Assembly: GCF_006542335.1 (NCBI RefSeq)
Contig: NZ_CP032485.1
Location: 1,746,501-1,810,500 of the forward strand
Direction of reading: 5' to 3'
Source of the DNA: Neokomagataea tanensis
Lineage (GTDB): Bacteria > Pseudomonadota > Alphaproteobacteria > Acetobacterales > Acetobacteraceae
Length of the DNA stretch: 64,000 bases
Shown here: piece after piece, positions 10,848 to 20,541 of the stretch
How the letters are laid out: each line of letters begins with the position of its first letter
Numbering within the stretch: the stretch's first letter is position 1
The notes under the pieces: model-generated
Told to the model about the DNA's origin: nothing
Seen by the model: only the letters and a program-made list of their open reading frames with translations
The model's database searches: none
Made by a program: the position numbers and the translations under genes

Positions 10848-10877
10848 AGCCTTGGGGTAAAAGCTCGCCCCAAGGCT
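10848..10877. terminator. Hairpin between convergent genes
   Basis: A perfect 10-bp inverted repeat (AGCCTTGGGG / CCCCAAGGCT) between the glycosyltransferase and DUF2147 stops. No T-tract is visible on either side. Confidence 0.55.
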
Positions 10878-10889
10878 GGAGGCTGGGGT

Positions 10890-11354
10890 TTAGCCCGGAG
10901 CAGAGACGCGCTTCCAGATTTGGCTACGTCCAAAAAGAGAGACGCCGATGAAGCCGCGGACTTCGAGTTGGTCACGTGCGACTTTCATGCGGCAGTGGTA
11001 AACTTTGCCGCTGGCGGGGTCCATGATCGAGCCACCTTCCCACGCATTATCTACGGGTTTCATACCGGATAAAATCACGAGGCCTTTAAAGGGGGCATTG
11101 TGTAAAGCGCCGGTGCAGTGGCCGCATGTATCGCCGCCTGTTTCAACGAGCTTTTTGACAATTTTGCCCGAGAGGCTGCTGTCGGGATTTGTGAAAATCT
11201 GAATGATGGCTTTGGGGGTATGGGTGCGATCATCAAATGATTCCCAATAGCCTACAGGTGAATTATCGTCAGCGGCATAGGCTACTGGGTGCAGCAAAGC
11301 ACAGCTCACAAGAGCAAGTGCAACACAGGATTTTGTCAGAAAACGTTTCAGCAT
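10890..11354 (-). CDS. DUF2147 domain exported protein
   Basis: A 154-residue protein with a Sec signal peptide (MLKRFLTKS, CVALALVSCALLHP, VAYAA) and a single DUF2147 domain, seen in PVGYWESFDD, GLVILSGMKPVDNAWEGGSIMDP (two pieces), GKVYHCRMKV and the closing LEVRGFIGVSLFGRSQIWKR. DUF2147 is a periplasmic lipocalin-like domain of unknown function. A CGHC pair (residues ~77-80, GGDTCGHC) could hold a disulfide or metal. It is monocistronic. Confidence 0.85.
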   Translation of the reverse strand: MLKRFLTKSCVALALVSCALLHPVAYAADDNSPVGYWESFDDRTHTPKAIIQIFTNPDSSLSGKIVKKLVETGGDTCGHCTGALHNAPFKGLVILSGMKPVDNAWEGGSIMDPASGKVYHCRMKVARDQLEVRGFIGVSLFGRSQIWKRVSAPG

Positions 11355-11511
11355 GAGGGTGTTCCTCCGGATATGTTGTCTGTTAGCGCAGTGAGTCTAG
11401 AGTATTAAAAGGGCAGGCAAAGAGAAAGTTTAGTCTTTTTAAATGTTAAAATGTGACTACCTGCCGGAAAGTAGTCTTGTGAAAAGAGAGAGAGGCGCGG
11501 CACAGTAAGGC

Positions 11512-11961
11512 ATGCGTTTATATCTTAAAAACCAGTTGGACACCGAAGCCTTAGGCGCTTCCTTGGCAACCTTATGCTCGCCGGGGGATTGTCTGGCGCT
11601 AGATGGTTCATACGGTATGGGCAAAAGTACTTTTGCTCGCTCTTTTTTGCGGGCGTTGACCGGGGATGTAGCTTTGGATGTCCCGAGCCCGAGCTTTCCA
11701 ATTTTACTGACATACGACACACCGGCCGGGCCTGCATTTCATTATGATTTATGGCGGCTCGAAGGGCCTGATGCGTTGGATGAATTGGACTGGGATGCTG
11801 CTTGCGAGGGGATTATGCTTGTTGAGTGGCCAGAACGGGCTGAAGACATGCTGCCCAATGGCGCCTTGCATGTGACGTTTGAGCAGGGAGCCGGAGAGGA
11901 CGAACGCGTCGTGTCTCTAACCGGTTGGCCTGATGCTCGCTTGGCGAAGTTGAAAGTATAA
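11512..11961 (+). CDS. tsaE: tRNA threonylcarbamoyladenosine biosynthesis ATPase TsaE
   Basis: A 149-residue P-loop ATPase that, with TsaB and TsaD, makes the t6A modification at A37 of ANN-decoding tRNAs. Walker A is GSYGMGKST at residues 32-40; the SPSFPILLTYDTPAGP and YHYDLWRL-like (FHYDLWRLEGPDALDELDWD) regions and the LVEWPERA motif are typical. It begins a compact run: addB starts 3 bp after its stop. In many alphaproteobacteria tsaE lies upstream of the addBA genes, so the context agrees. Confidence 0.93.
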   Translation: MRLYLKNQLDTEALGASLATLCSPGDCLALDGSYGMGKSTFARSFLRALTGDVALDVPSPSFPILLTYDTPAGPAFHYDLWRLEGPDALDELDWDAACEGIMLVEWPERAEDMLPNGALHVTFEQGAGEDERVVSLTGWPDARLAKLKV

Positions 11962-11964
11962 ATT

Positions 11965-14900
11965 GTGCATATTGTAAGCGTATCGCCGGGCGTAGCTTTT
12001 TTGGACTGTGTTGTTCGGAAATGGCTGGCTCAGGAAAGTTCGGACAATGCTCAGGCCGGGCCGGGTTTGATTCTAGTGCCGAGCCGTCGTGCTGGGCGTG
12101 CGCTTATGGAAGCGTTCTTGCGCGTGCTGGACGGGGAGGCCGCTTTGCTGCCACGTGTCGTCGCGATGAACGATGTGGATGAAGGAGGCCTGATCGGTGG
12201 AGAGGTTGGGTTTGAGGTTGATCTACCACCTCCTGTAGATAAGCAGCAGCGTTTGGCTGTGCTGTCTTGGTTAATATTGCAGACACCTATCGTGTCCCTT
12301 GGTATGGACCGCACCAAAGGTATTGACCGCGCATGGCCATTGGCGAAAGCTCTGGCTGAGTTGATGGATGAGGCGGAGAGGGCAGGCGTCAATTTGTCTG
12401 AAGCTTTGCCGGGTGCTGTCGATGAGCAGTTCTCGGAACATTGGCGTCAGACGCTGCAATTTTTGGAAATTGTCACGAGTATTTGGCCGCAATGGTTGCA
12501 GGAGCAGGGGTTGATGAACCCTGTTGCACGGCAGGTGGCGCGCCTTAAAGCACAAGCGGCTTTGTGGCATCAGAGGCCGCCGGAGACGCCCGTCTGGGCC
12601 GTCGGTTTTGCCGATGGTTCGGCTGCTGTTGTGGATGTTCTGGCTGCGGTTGCGCGTATGCCGCGTGGGTGTGTGGTGCTGCCGGGAGTAGACTTGGTCC
12701 TTGAGGATGGTCTGTGGGAGGTGCTACCTGAGGCCCACCCGCAAGCCGGGCTAAAAGAAATTTTGGATGTTTTAGCCGTTACCCGCTCCGAACTTTCGGA
12801 GTGGGGGGCGGATACAGATGACGATTTCGCTCAGATGGGGCGTGAAGCTGTCATGCGCGATGTCATGCTGCCGGAGCAGGGCATTGGTGCATGGGGCAAA
12901 GATTTAGAGCCGCGTAATATTGAAGGATTGTATCGCTTACCCGCGCAAGATCAGCAGCAGGAAGCACAGGCAATTGCATTGATTTTGCGGAACGCAGTTC
13001 AAAAACCGGGTTATAATGCAGCTCTTATTACGCCTGATCGCTCCTTGGCGCGGCGCGTAGGAACTGAGTTACAGCGTTTTGGTATCGTGGCGGATGATAG
13101 TGCTGGCATGAGCTTGGCAGAGTCACCACCAGCGGTTTTTTTAAGATTGATTGCACAGGCCGTTGAAGCACAGTTATCGCCTGTTGCGTTGCTATCCATG
13201 ATCAAACACCCGTTGGCAGCCATGGGGCAGTCTCCGGGTGTGTGCCGTGCTTCAGCCCGGCGGCTGGAGCGTTTGATTTTACGTGGCCCAGCACCTGCGG
13301 CAGGCATTGCAGGGCTGCGTTCGGCGTTGCATGCGCGAGAAGCAGAACGTCTAGCACCGGATGAGGGGCAGACTGCTGATGCGCCCGATTGGGCGGAAGA
13401 TCCGCTACATTTTGTTGATCGTCTTGAGGTTTGTCTCGCGCCGTTATTGGCAATTACCGAGGCTGCACCTTTGCCAGAGTTGTTGGAAGCGCTTGTGCAG
13501 TCTGCTGAGGCTTTGGCCGCGACTGAGCAGCGTGAGAATGACGGCGCAGAGTTAAGCGAAGAGGAAGGCCGGGGTGCGTCGCGTTTGTGGGTGGGAGAAG
13601 AAGGGGAAGCATTAGCTCAGCACCTTGCAGGGTTGATGGAGCACACAGCACTTCTACCCCCACAAAAACTGGGGCATTTGGATTCTTTTTTAAATACGGC
13701 CTTATCCGGTGAGACCCTCACTGGTGCGCGGGCCTATCGTGACGGCGAAGAGTTGGCTCACCCCCGTGTGTCTATTCTGGGTGTGCTGGAAGCTCGTTTG
13801 CAGGCTTTTAATGTTGTCGTGCTTGGGGGGCTGAACGAGACGGTTTGGCCACCGGCCACAGATTCAGGTCCTTGGCTGAGCAGGCCGATGAGGGCGCGTG
13901 TAGGGTTGGCTCCGCCGGAGCGCCAAATTGGCATTAGTGCGCATGATTTTGTCTCTGCCGTGATGGGTGGAGGGCAGGTGGTGTTTTCCAATGCAGGAAG
14001 GCGCGACGGTTCGCCGGGTGTGATGGCGCGTTGGTTAGTGCGGATGGAAGCTTTTCTGGAAGGGCGCAAGCAGGCTTTACCTGTGCATGTGGCGCTCGAA
14101 TGGCAAAAAAAGCTGGATCAGCCTCTGGCTGGGGTTGAGCTGTTAACATCCCCGATGCCGCGCCCGAATATTGCGCTTCGTCCACGACAATTGAGTATTA
14201 CGGACATAGAGACACTCAAAAAAGATCCATATGCAATTTATGCAAAGCATGTGTTGAAATTAAAGCCGTTGTCTCCCTTGGAAGAGGGAGTGGAGCACGC
14301 GGACTTTGGGACCATTGTCCATGATGCGATGGAGCAGGTTTTAAGGGTTTATCCGGATGCATGGCCCGATAATGCGGAACGTCATGTTCGGCGGATGTTT
14401 GATGAAGCGCTCGATCGGGTGCCAGTTCGGCCTGCATTGGCCAATTGGTGGCGCCCACGTTTGGCGCGCATAGCGGATTGGGTCGTGGCACAAGAACGCG
14501 AGCGCCGTTTGGCACAGCCGGGCGCGCGCCATTTTGTGGAGGTGTCAGCTCAGTATAAATTTATGACGGAGCAAGGCCTTTTCACCGTAACCGGGCGGGC
14601 AGACCGTATCGATATTAACGCCGAGGGCAATGCCACGGTATTTGATTATAAAACAGGGGCGCCCCCAAGCGGCAAGGACGTTGCACGAGGATGGGCGTCG
14701 CAGCTTGTGCTTGAAGGAGCATTTTTGGCGAGGGGCGCTTTTGCGAATGTGCCGGCCGCAGAAACGGAAGCGTTACTTTACTGGCAGCTTAGCGGGGGCT
14801 CTGAAGCCGGAAAGGAAACTTCGGTACCCAGCACACAAGGCTCAGACGTAACAGCTCAGATGCTGATAGCCGGGGCAATAGACGATTTGCGGGCTCTAGT

Positions 14901-15042
14901 CGTGGCGTATGAAAAACCAGAGCAAGCTTATCTTTCGCAGCCTTGGGCGAAGCGACCAACACGGTACACGGACTATGAATTGTTGGCACGCGTGGCGGAA
15001 TGGAAAGCGGCATCTTACGAAGATGAAGGTGATGACGCATGA
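11965..15042 (+). CDS. addB: Double-strand break repair protein AddB, alphaproteobacterial type
   Basis: A 1025-residue subunit of the AddAB helicase-nuclease, which resects double-strand breaks for RecA. The N-terminal two thirds is a degenerate UvrD-like helicase fold (for example LILVPSRRAGRALMEAFL). The C-terminal RecB-type nuclease domain is visible as FGTIVHDAMEQVL followed by GRADRIDINAEG and VFDYKTGAPP, giving the D...D-x-K catalytic set. Translation starts at a GTG (11965), 3 bp after tsaE, and the stop overlaps addA by 4 bp (ATGA), so the two are translationally coupled. It looks intact. Confidence 0.93.
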   Translation: MHIVSVSPGVAFLDCVVRKWLAQESSDNAQAGPGLILVPSRRAGRALMEAFLRVLDGEAALLPRVVAMNDVDEGGLIGGEVGFEVDLPPPVDKQQRLAVLSWLILQTPIVSLGMDRTKGIDRAWPLAKALAELMDEAERAGVNLSEALPGAVDEQFSEHWRQTLQFLEIVTSIWPQWLQEQGLMNPVARQVARLKAQAALWHQRPPETPVWAVGFADGSAAVVDVLAAVARMPRGCVVLPGVDLVLEDGLWEVLPEAHPQAGLKEILDVLAVTRSELSEWGADTDDDFAQMGREAVMRDVMLPEQGIGAWGKDLEPRNIEGLYRLPAQDQQQEAQAIALILRNAVQKPGYNAALITPDRSLARRVGTELQRFGIVADDSAGMSLAESPPAVFLRLIAQAVEAQLSPVALLSMIKHPLAAMGQSPGVCRASARRLERLILRGPAPAAGIAGLRSALHAREAERLAPDEGQTADAPDWAEDPLHFVDRLEVCLAPLLAITEAAPLPELLEALVQSAEALAATEQRENDGAELSEEEGRGASRLWVGEEGEALAQHLAGLMEHTALLPPQKLGHLDSFLNTALSGETLTGARAYRDGEELAHPRVSILGVLEARLQAFNVVVLGGLNETVWPPATDSGPWLSRPMRARVGLAPPERQIGISAHDFVSAVMGGGQVVFSNAGRRDGSPGVMARWLVRMEAFLEGRKQALPVHVALEWQKKLDQPLAGVELLTSPMPRPNIALRPRQLSITDIETLKKDPYAIYAKHVLKLKPLSPLEEGVEHADFGTIVHDAMEQVLRVYPDAWPDNAERHVRRMFDEALDRVPVRPALANWWRPRLARIADWVVAQERERRLAQPGARHFVEVSAQYKFMTEQGLFTVTGRADRIDINAEGNATVFDYKTGAPPSGKDVARGWASQLVLEGAFLARGAFANVPAAETEALLYWQLSGGSEAGKETSVPSTQGSDVTAQMLIAGAIDDLRALVVAYEKPEQAYLSQPWAKRPTRYTDYELLARVAEWKAASYEDEGDDA

Positions 15043-18000
15043 GCGATTTTAATACAGGCTCCACCGCAGCGTATTCGGCTGAGGAAGCTAAAGCACAAGC
15101 CAACCGTACACAGAGTTTGGCATCAGACCCGTTGGCCTCAGTTTTTGTGTCGGCCTCGGCCGGTTCAGGGAAAACTAAACTACTGATTGACCGTCTTCTG
15201 CGTCTGATGTTGCCGCTGGAAATGGTGTGCCCAGATGGTGAAACGCGGTTGGTAGAGGGGGCAAACCCTGCCCGTATTGTGTGTCTGACCTACACAAAGG
15301 CGGCCGCCGCCGAAATGGCGCATCGCTTGCAGGCTAAGCTTGGTAAATGGGTCTCGCTGTCGGATGCAGCGTTAGGAAAGGAATTGAGCGCTCTTTCTGT
15401 TCCCGACATTTTTGAGACAAGGGCCGCTGCGCGAGGGTTATTTTTAAAGGTTCTCGACTTGCCGGGCGGTCTGCGTATTGAGACGATCCACGCGTTTTGT
15501 CAGTCATTATTGAGGCGTTTTCCGCTCGAAGCGTCGATTGATCCTTATTTTGACTTGATGGAGGAGACAGATACCCGTCTGGCTTTGCGTTCGGCTATGG
15601 AAGATGAGTCGGCGCGCTCTCCTCAGAGCATTACGGAGTTGGTCGGTAAAGTTGCGCCGGATACCTTTTTCACGACCTTGCGGGCGTTGAGTGATTCAGG
15701 GGCGCGGTTAGGGCCGCTGTTGGAGCGTTGTGCGGTTCAACCAGCGTTGCTGAAAAGATTTTATGAAGAAACTTTAGGGGCAAGGGCGGACGAATTGAAC
15801 GCCCTCGAAGCAGAAATAACAAACTCGCCATACGAAGGTGTTTTGAAAGAAAAGCTGATAGCCATTCATGATGTGGCGACCCCGGCCGCACGTAAAATCA
15901 TTGATGGGATACTGGCATCTTTGGGTCGAGTGCCCGAGGAGCGTTCTGCAGTAGAATGGGCCAGTTTTTTTCTAACTAAAAATGGAACTGTAAAGAAATC
16001 GAGCGGCATAGCTGGGAAAGCTGTGAGGGAAGCAGAGCCCAGATTACCCGAATATTTAGATAATGAGGGAGAGCGCATCTTAGCGCTGCAAGAGCGTATG
16101 CGTGCCGCTGTGCTTGCTGCGGTCAACACTACTCTCATGTCGCTAACCGTGCCCATTTTACAAAATTTTAGAGAGGGTAAAGCTGCGCGTGGACTGGTCG
16201 ATTATGGCGATCTGATCCGTGAGACACGTAAGCTGTTGGACGATCCGGGGGCCGCGTGGGTTTTGTATAAGCTTGACGGTGGCATAGACCATTTGCTGCT
16301 GGACGAGGTGCAAGACAATTCCGGCTTGCAGTGGGAAATTGCAGGCATGCTGACGTCTGAATTTTTTGCTGGTGAGGGAGGGCGAGAGAGGGCTTTGCGC
16401 CCACGGACGGTCTTTGCTGTTGGGGATTACAAACAGTCTATTTTCGGGTTTCAGGGGGCCGATCCGGGTCAATTCCATGCTTGGCGCAAGGAGTTTGCGC
16501 AGCGGGTGCGAAATGCCGGTCTGTTATGGCGCGATCCTGATTTGAATGTTTCGTTCCGGTCGGTTGCGCCCGTATTAACGCTTGTGGATGCTGTGTTTGC
16601 TCAGCCTGATGCCGCGAAAGGGTTGCTTGAAACGGATGGTGGGGCGTTAAAGCCGCATATTCCCGCGCGCTCAGGTGAAGGAGGACGGGTTGAGATTTGG
16701 CCGCTTGTACCGGTCGCTACGGAAGAAGATGACGTAGATGCTCATTCTCCTTGGGAGCCTCCGTCACGAAATTATGGCCAGCGTAGTGCACCGCAACGCT
16801 TGGCTGATTCTTTAGGTGTGTGGATTGCGGAACAGATAGGCCGCTCCCCGCAGCCCGGAAAACCGCCATTGAGGGCGGGAGATATACTCATACTTGTGCC
16901 GCGCAGGTCTGAATTTCTTCGCTCTCTCATTCGTTCTCTGAAAGGCAACAAAGTCCCGGTTGCGACTTTGGTCAGTGTTGGCCTGACTGAGACGGTGGCT
17001 GTTCGTGATTTAATGACGTTATGTGCAGCTCTTTTGCTGCCCCAGGATGATTTAACATTAGCCTCAGTCCTGACTTCACCACTGGGTGGGGTCACGGACG
17101 CCTCGCTCATGGCATTGGCTACGCAGGATGGCAGCAGGCATGTTCTTGGCAAAGGAGGAAGGCCATTATGGACAGTCCTACGTGAGCGGCACGCAGAGCG
17201 TCAGGATTGGAGCCGGGCTTGGGAAATGTTGGCTGGTCTTTACACGCGGGTAGATTATGCAACGCCGTATAGGCTTCTTTCAGAAGCGCTGGGCCAGTAT
17301 GGTGGTCGTGCACGGCTTTTGCATCGTCTGGGGGAAGAGGCTGCGGAGCCTGTTGATGAGCTTTTGACGGCCGCCTTGCGGTATGAAGGACTGCACCCCC
17401 CGTCGCTTCAAGGGTTTTTGCACTGGCTTGAAGCAAGCGCCAAAGAGGTCAAACGCGAACCGGAGAGTGGTGGTGATGCCGTGCGTGTCATGACCGTGCA
17501 CGGCTCCAAGGGGTTACAGGCGCGTTTAGTAGTCATGCCGGACACGGTATCGAACAGCCTAAAAAACGAAACCCTGTTTTGGACTGAAGCCGCTCCTCTG
17601 ACGAACGAGCCTGTAGAGTTGCCGGTTGTTGTGCCTGCAAAAAAGCTTAATATATCCGCGACAACGGCTTTGTCTGATAAGGAAAAAGAACGCGCACAAG
17701 CCGAGCGTAATCGCTTGCTGTATGTAGCTTTGACCCGTGCGAGCGATTGGCTGGTAATATGCGGGGCATCAACCAAGAAATCACTGTCCGAGACGAGTTG
17801 GTACGCACAGTGTCAGGCTGGTTTCGATGCTTTAGGGGATGTTGTGCGGGAGGAAGTGTTTGACCTTCCTTGGGAAGGGCAGAGGCGGGTTATAGAAGAG
17901 TTCGCCTCGGTAGGGGGTGCGGCGGTTAGTGCCTCTTCCTCCAAGGGGGAAGTGAGAGAAGGCCCGCAGCTTCCTGTGTGGATGGGGCAGGCGCCCGATT

Positions 18001-18674
18001 GGACGGCTATTCCAGCCGCCTCGGAAGATGCGCTTACGCGCCCGCTCGCGCCGAGCCGACCCGATGGTGCTGAGTTTGGTCCAAAAGTAGCGGTGCGCTC
18101 TCCTTTGGAGCAATTGGCACATAGAAAAAAAACTCTCAGCCGTGTTGAGCTTGTTCAGGCCCGACGACAAGCCATGCGCCGAGGGACCATGATTCACAAA
18201 CTGCTCCAGCTTTTGCCTGATGTCCCGGTTGAGGAGCGTGGTCTAATTGCTCATCGCTGGTTGTCTCGTGCCGCATTGGGCCTTGCGGAAGATGAGGTGT
18301 TAGCAATTACGCAGCAAGTGCAGTCTATTTTGGAGCATCCTGCTTTAACGCCTCTCTTCAGGAGTGGGAGTCGTGCGGAACAGCCAATTTCTGGTTTGAG
18401 CCAAGGCCGCGTGGTTTTGGGGCAGGTCGATCGTCTGCATGTGTCGGATAGAGATGTCTGGCTGTGCGATTACAAAACAAACCGTTTGCCTCCATCCAAG
18501 GCAGAGCGAACACCAATTGCCTATGTGCGGCAAATGGCAGCGTATAGAGATGTGCTGAGCCAGTTATATCCCAATGCACAGATACATTGCCTTCTGGTAT
18601 GGACCGAAGGGCCGCAGGTGCATCTCCTTTCCCCGGCTATGTTGGATGCCGCTGAGAAGGTAGGGCTTGCATGA
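15039..18674 (+). CDS. addA: Double-strand break repair helicase AddA, alphaproteobacterial type
   Basis: A 1211-residue UvrD-family helicase-nuclease, partner of AddB. Walker A is in SASAGSGKTKLL (residues ~38-49); motif Ia YTKAAAAEMAHRL, motif II LLLDEVQDNS, motif III GDYKQSIFGFQGA and motif V VMTVHGSKGLQARLVV follow in order. The C-terminal nuclease motif is GQVDRLHVSDRDVWLCDYKT. Length is typical for the alphaproteobacterial form. It overlaps addB by 4 bp and is followed 63 bp later by trxA, the conserved addB-addA-trxA order. Confidence 0.95.
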   Translation: MSDFNTGSTAAYSAEEAKAQANRTQSLASDPLASVFVSASAGSGKTKLLIDRLLRLMLPLEMVCPDGETRLVEGANPARIVCLTYTKAAAAEMAHRLQAKLGKWVSLSDAALGKELSALSVPDIFETRAAARGLFLKVLDLPGGLRIETIHAFCQSLLRRFPLEASIDPYFDLMEETDTRLALRSAMEDESARSPQSITELVGKVAPDTFFTTLRALSDSGARLGPLLERCAVQPALLKRFYEETLGARADELNALEAEITNSPYEGVLKEKLIAIHDVATPAARKIIDGILASLGRVPEERSAVEWASFFLTKNGTVKKSSGIAGKAVREAEPRLPEYLDNEGERILALQERMRAAVLAAVNTTLMSLTVPILQNFREGKAARGLVDYGDLIRETRKLLDDPGAAWVLYKLDGGIDHLLLDEVQDNSGLQWEIAGMLTSEFFAGEGGRERALRPRTVFAVGDYKQSIFGFQGADPGQFHAWRKEFAQRVRNAGLLWRDPDLNVSFRSVAPVLTLVDAVFAQPDAAKGLLETDGGALKPHIPARSGEGGRVEIWPLVPVATEEDDVDAHSPWEPPSRNYGQRSAPQRLADSLGVWIAEQIGRSPQPGKPPLRAGDILILVPRRSEFLRSLIRSLKGNKVPVATLVSVGLTETVAVRDLMTLCAALLLPQDDLTLASVLTSPLGGVTDASLMALATQDGSRHVLGKGGRPLWTVLRERHAERQDWSRAWEMLAGLYTRVDYATPYRLLSEALGQYGGRARLLHRLGEEAAEPVDELLTAALRYEGLHPPSLQGFLHWLEASAKEVKREPESGGDAVRVMTVHGSKGLQARLVVMPDTVSNSLKNETLFWTEAAPLTNEPVELPVVVPAKKLNISATTALSDKEKERAQAERNRLLYVALTRASDWLVICGASTKKSLSETSWYAQCQAGFDALGDVVREEVFDLPWEGQRRVIEEFASVGGAAVSASSSKGEVREGPQLPVWMGQAPDWTAIPAASEDALTRPLAPSRPDGAEFGPKVAVRSPLEQLAHRKKTLSRVELVQARRQAMRRGTMIHKLLQLLPDVPVEERGLIAHRWLSRAALGLAEDEVLAITQQVQSILEHPALTPLFRSGSRAEQPISGLSQGRVVLGQVDRLHVSDRDVWLCDYKTNRLPPSKAERTPIAYVRQMAAYRDVLSQLYPNAQIHCLLVWTEGPQVHLLSPAMLDAAEKVGLA

Positions 18675-18737
18675 TGTTGGGAAGAGGACAATATCAGTCC
18701 TGTAAAGACAAAGGCCCTAAGAGTAAGGAAGATATTC

Positions 18738-19064
18738 ATGAGTGCTAACACCGTAGCCGTCACGGACGGCAGCTTTGAGCAAGATGTTCTTAAAGCCGAA
18801 GGCCCCGTATTGGTCGATTTCTGGGCGGAGTGGTGCGGCCCATGCAAAATGATTGCACCAGCGTTGGAAGAGATCGGTGCGGAGTTCCAAGGCCGCTTGA
18901 AGGTGGCCAAGGTGAACATCGATTCCAACCCTGAGGCCCCCACGCAGTTCGGCGTACGCAGCATCCCAACGCTGATCGTTTTCAAGGACGGCAAGCCAGT
19001 GGCACAGCAGCTCGGCGCAATGCCCAAGAGCCAACTTAAGGCTTGGGTTGAGAAGGCGCTCTAG
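18738..19064 (+). CDS. trxA: Thioredoxin
   Basis: A 108-residue cytoplasmic thioredoxin. The active site WCGPC is at residues 32-36, within [18 protein letters not shown]; the cis-proline region ([10 protein letters not shown]) is also present. It reduces disulfides in ribonucleotide reductase and other targets. It follows addA and is closed by a strong hairpin, so it probably shares the operon or has its own promoter in the 63-bp gap. Confidence 0.97.
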   Translation: MSANTVAVTDGSFEQDVLKAEGPVLVDFWAEWCGPCKMIAPALEEIGAEFQGRLKVAKVNIDSNPEAPTQFGVRSIPTLIVFKDGKPVAQQLGAMPKSQLKAWVEKAL

Positions 19065-19077
19065 TCTTGCCCGAGAT

Positions 19078-19115
19078 TTGGGTCTTTACGCATAAGATTG
19101 TGTGTAAAGACCCAA
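19078..19115 (+). terminator. Hairpin after trxA
   Basis: TTGGGTCTTTAC and GTAAAGACCCAA form a 12-bp stem just after the trxA stop. No T-tract follows, so termination strength is uncertain. Confidence 0.65.
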
Positions 19116-19170
19116 GAGATATGTGCAGAGTCTCGTAGTCAGGCACCGTGTATTTGTGTAGAATACGGGC

Positions 19171-20394
19171 ATGTGTGCAAAGAAATTTGAATTTCCTGAC
19201 CCCGTTCTGCTGACGACTACCGAAGAAGTCGCGCGCATTTGTGCCAAGCTGAAGCTTGAGCCCTACGTTACAATCGATACAGAATTTGTGCGTGAAAAAA
19301 CTTACTGGCCTGAGCTATGCCTCGTCCAGTTAAGCGGCACAGAAGACGTTGTCTTGATTGACACCTTGGCGCCGGGCTTAGATCTAAGCCCTCTATCCGA
19401 CCTTTTGGCGGCGCCGGATTGCATTAAAGTCTTTCATGCAGCGCGGCAGGATTTAGAAATTTTTCTGCACCTCTTTGATCAGCTCCCGCGCTCGATCTTT
19501 GATACTCAAGTGGCGGCGATGGTCGCAGGCTTCGGGGATCAAGTCGGTTATGACAGCTTGGTGGGGGCAATTACGGGACGGACCATTGATAAAGCGCATC
19601 GCTTCAGTGATTGGTCCGCACGCCCTCTGACGCCCGCGCAAATTGCTTACGCCGCCGCAGACGTCACCTACCTGCGCGTCGTGTATGAAAGCCTGCACCA
19701 GCAGTTAAAAGAGCAGGGACGTCTCAGGTGGGCGGATGCAGAGCAGGCTATCCTGACGGAAGAAACAACATTCCGGCCAGACCCCCGTCGCCTATGGGAA
19801 AAACTTAAAGCACGTACAAGTAATCGTCGTATGCTTGGCGTGTTACGTGAAATCGCAGCATGGCGAGAGGGAGCCGCACAAGAGGCGGATATTCCGCGCC
19901 AGCGTATCATCCGGGACGAAAGTCTTTTGGAAATTGCTGCTATCCGCCCTACTGACACTGACGGATTGAGCCGTGTACGTGGTGTGACGCGTGGCTTTGC
20001 CGAAGGGCGGATGGGTGCCGGGCTTCTGGCAGCTATCCGTGCAGGCTTGGACTTACCTGAGGGCGCGCTACCTAAGGCACCGTCCAAATCGGATAAGGCG
20101 CGGCCGTCAGCTGCGCTTGTCGCTATGTTACGGGTACTGCTTGCCGCTAAATGTGAAGAGCACGGTGTGGCACCCAAACTGGTGGCTTCGGCAGATGATC
20201 TAGACCGGATTGCGCTGGCTGAGAGGGATGTGTCTGCCCTTAAAGGCTGGCGGAAAGAGCTTTTTGGGCTTGATGCTCTAGCATTGGTCCGAGGAGAGAT
20301 TGCTCTGGCGGTTGTCGATGGTCAGGTAATGATCAAGCCAATGGCTGGGGAAATTTTTTCTGATGTGGCATCTGGACAGGATGTTGCAGAATAG
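19171..20394 (+). CDS. rnd: Ribonuclease D
   Basis: A 407-residue 3'-5' exoribonuclease for tRNA 3' maturation. The DEDD catalytic core is visible: YVTIDTEFVREKTYW (Exo I, D-x-E), the Exo II region KVFHAARQDLEIFLH, and Exo III IAYAAADVTYLRVVYE (Y-x3-D). A C-terminal HRDC-type helical domain (around residues 210-300: LGVLREIAAWREGAAQ...ESLLEIAAIRP) follows. The start is the first ATG of the frame at 19171. Length is near the usual ~385. Confidence 0.93.
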   Translation: MCAKKFEFPDPVLLTTTEEVARICAKLKLEPYVTIDTEFVREKTYWPELCLVQLSGTEDVVLIDTLAPGLDLSPLSDLLAAPDCIKVFHAARQDLEIFLHLFDQLPRSIFDTQVAAMVAGFGDQVGYDSLVGAITGRTIDKAHRFSDWSARPLTPAQIAYAAADVTYLRVVYESLHQQLKEQGRLRWADAEQAILTEETTFRPDPRRLWEKLKARTSNRRMLGVLREIAAWREGAAQEADIPRQRIIRDESLLEIAAIRPTDTDGLSRVRGVTRGFAEGRMGAGLLAAIRAGLDLPEGALPKAPSKSDKARPSAALVAMLRVLLAAKCEEHGVAPKLVASADDLDRIALAERDVSALKGWRKELFGLDALALVRGEIALAVVDGQVMIKPMAGEIFSDVASGQDVAE

Positions 20395-20541
20395 GTTTGG
20401 TAAAGAACGATCTTTTGAGAAATTTCGACTAACGCGATCTTTCTGTTAAAGATAGTGCAATGGTGAGCGGGGACGCGTCACACTTTGGCGAAAGGTTCGC
20501 TGGAAGCGTGAGCGTCAATTCGGGACAGGGGAAGCCGATTT

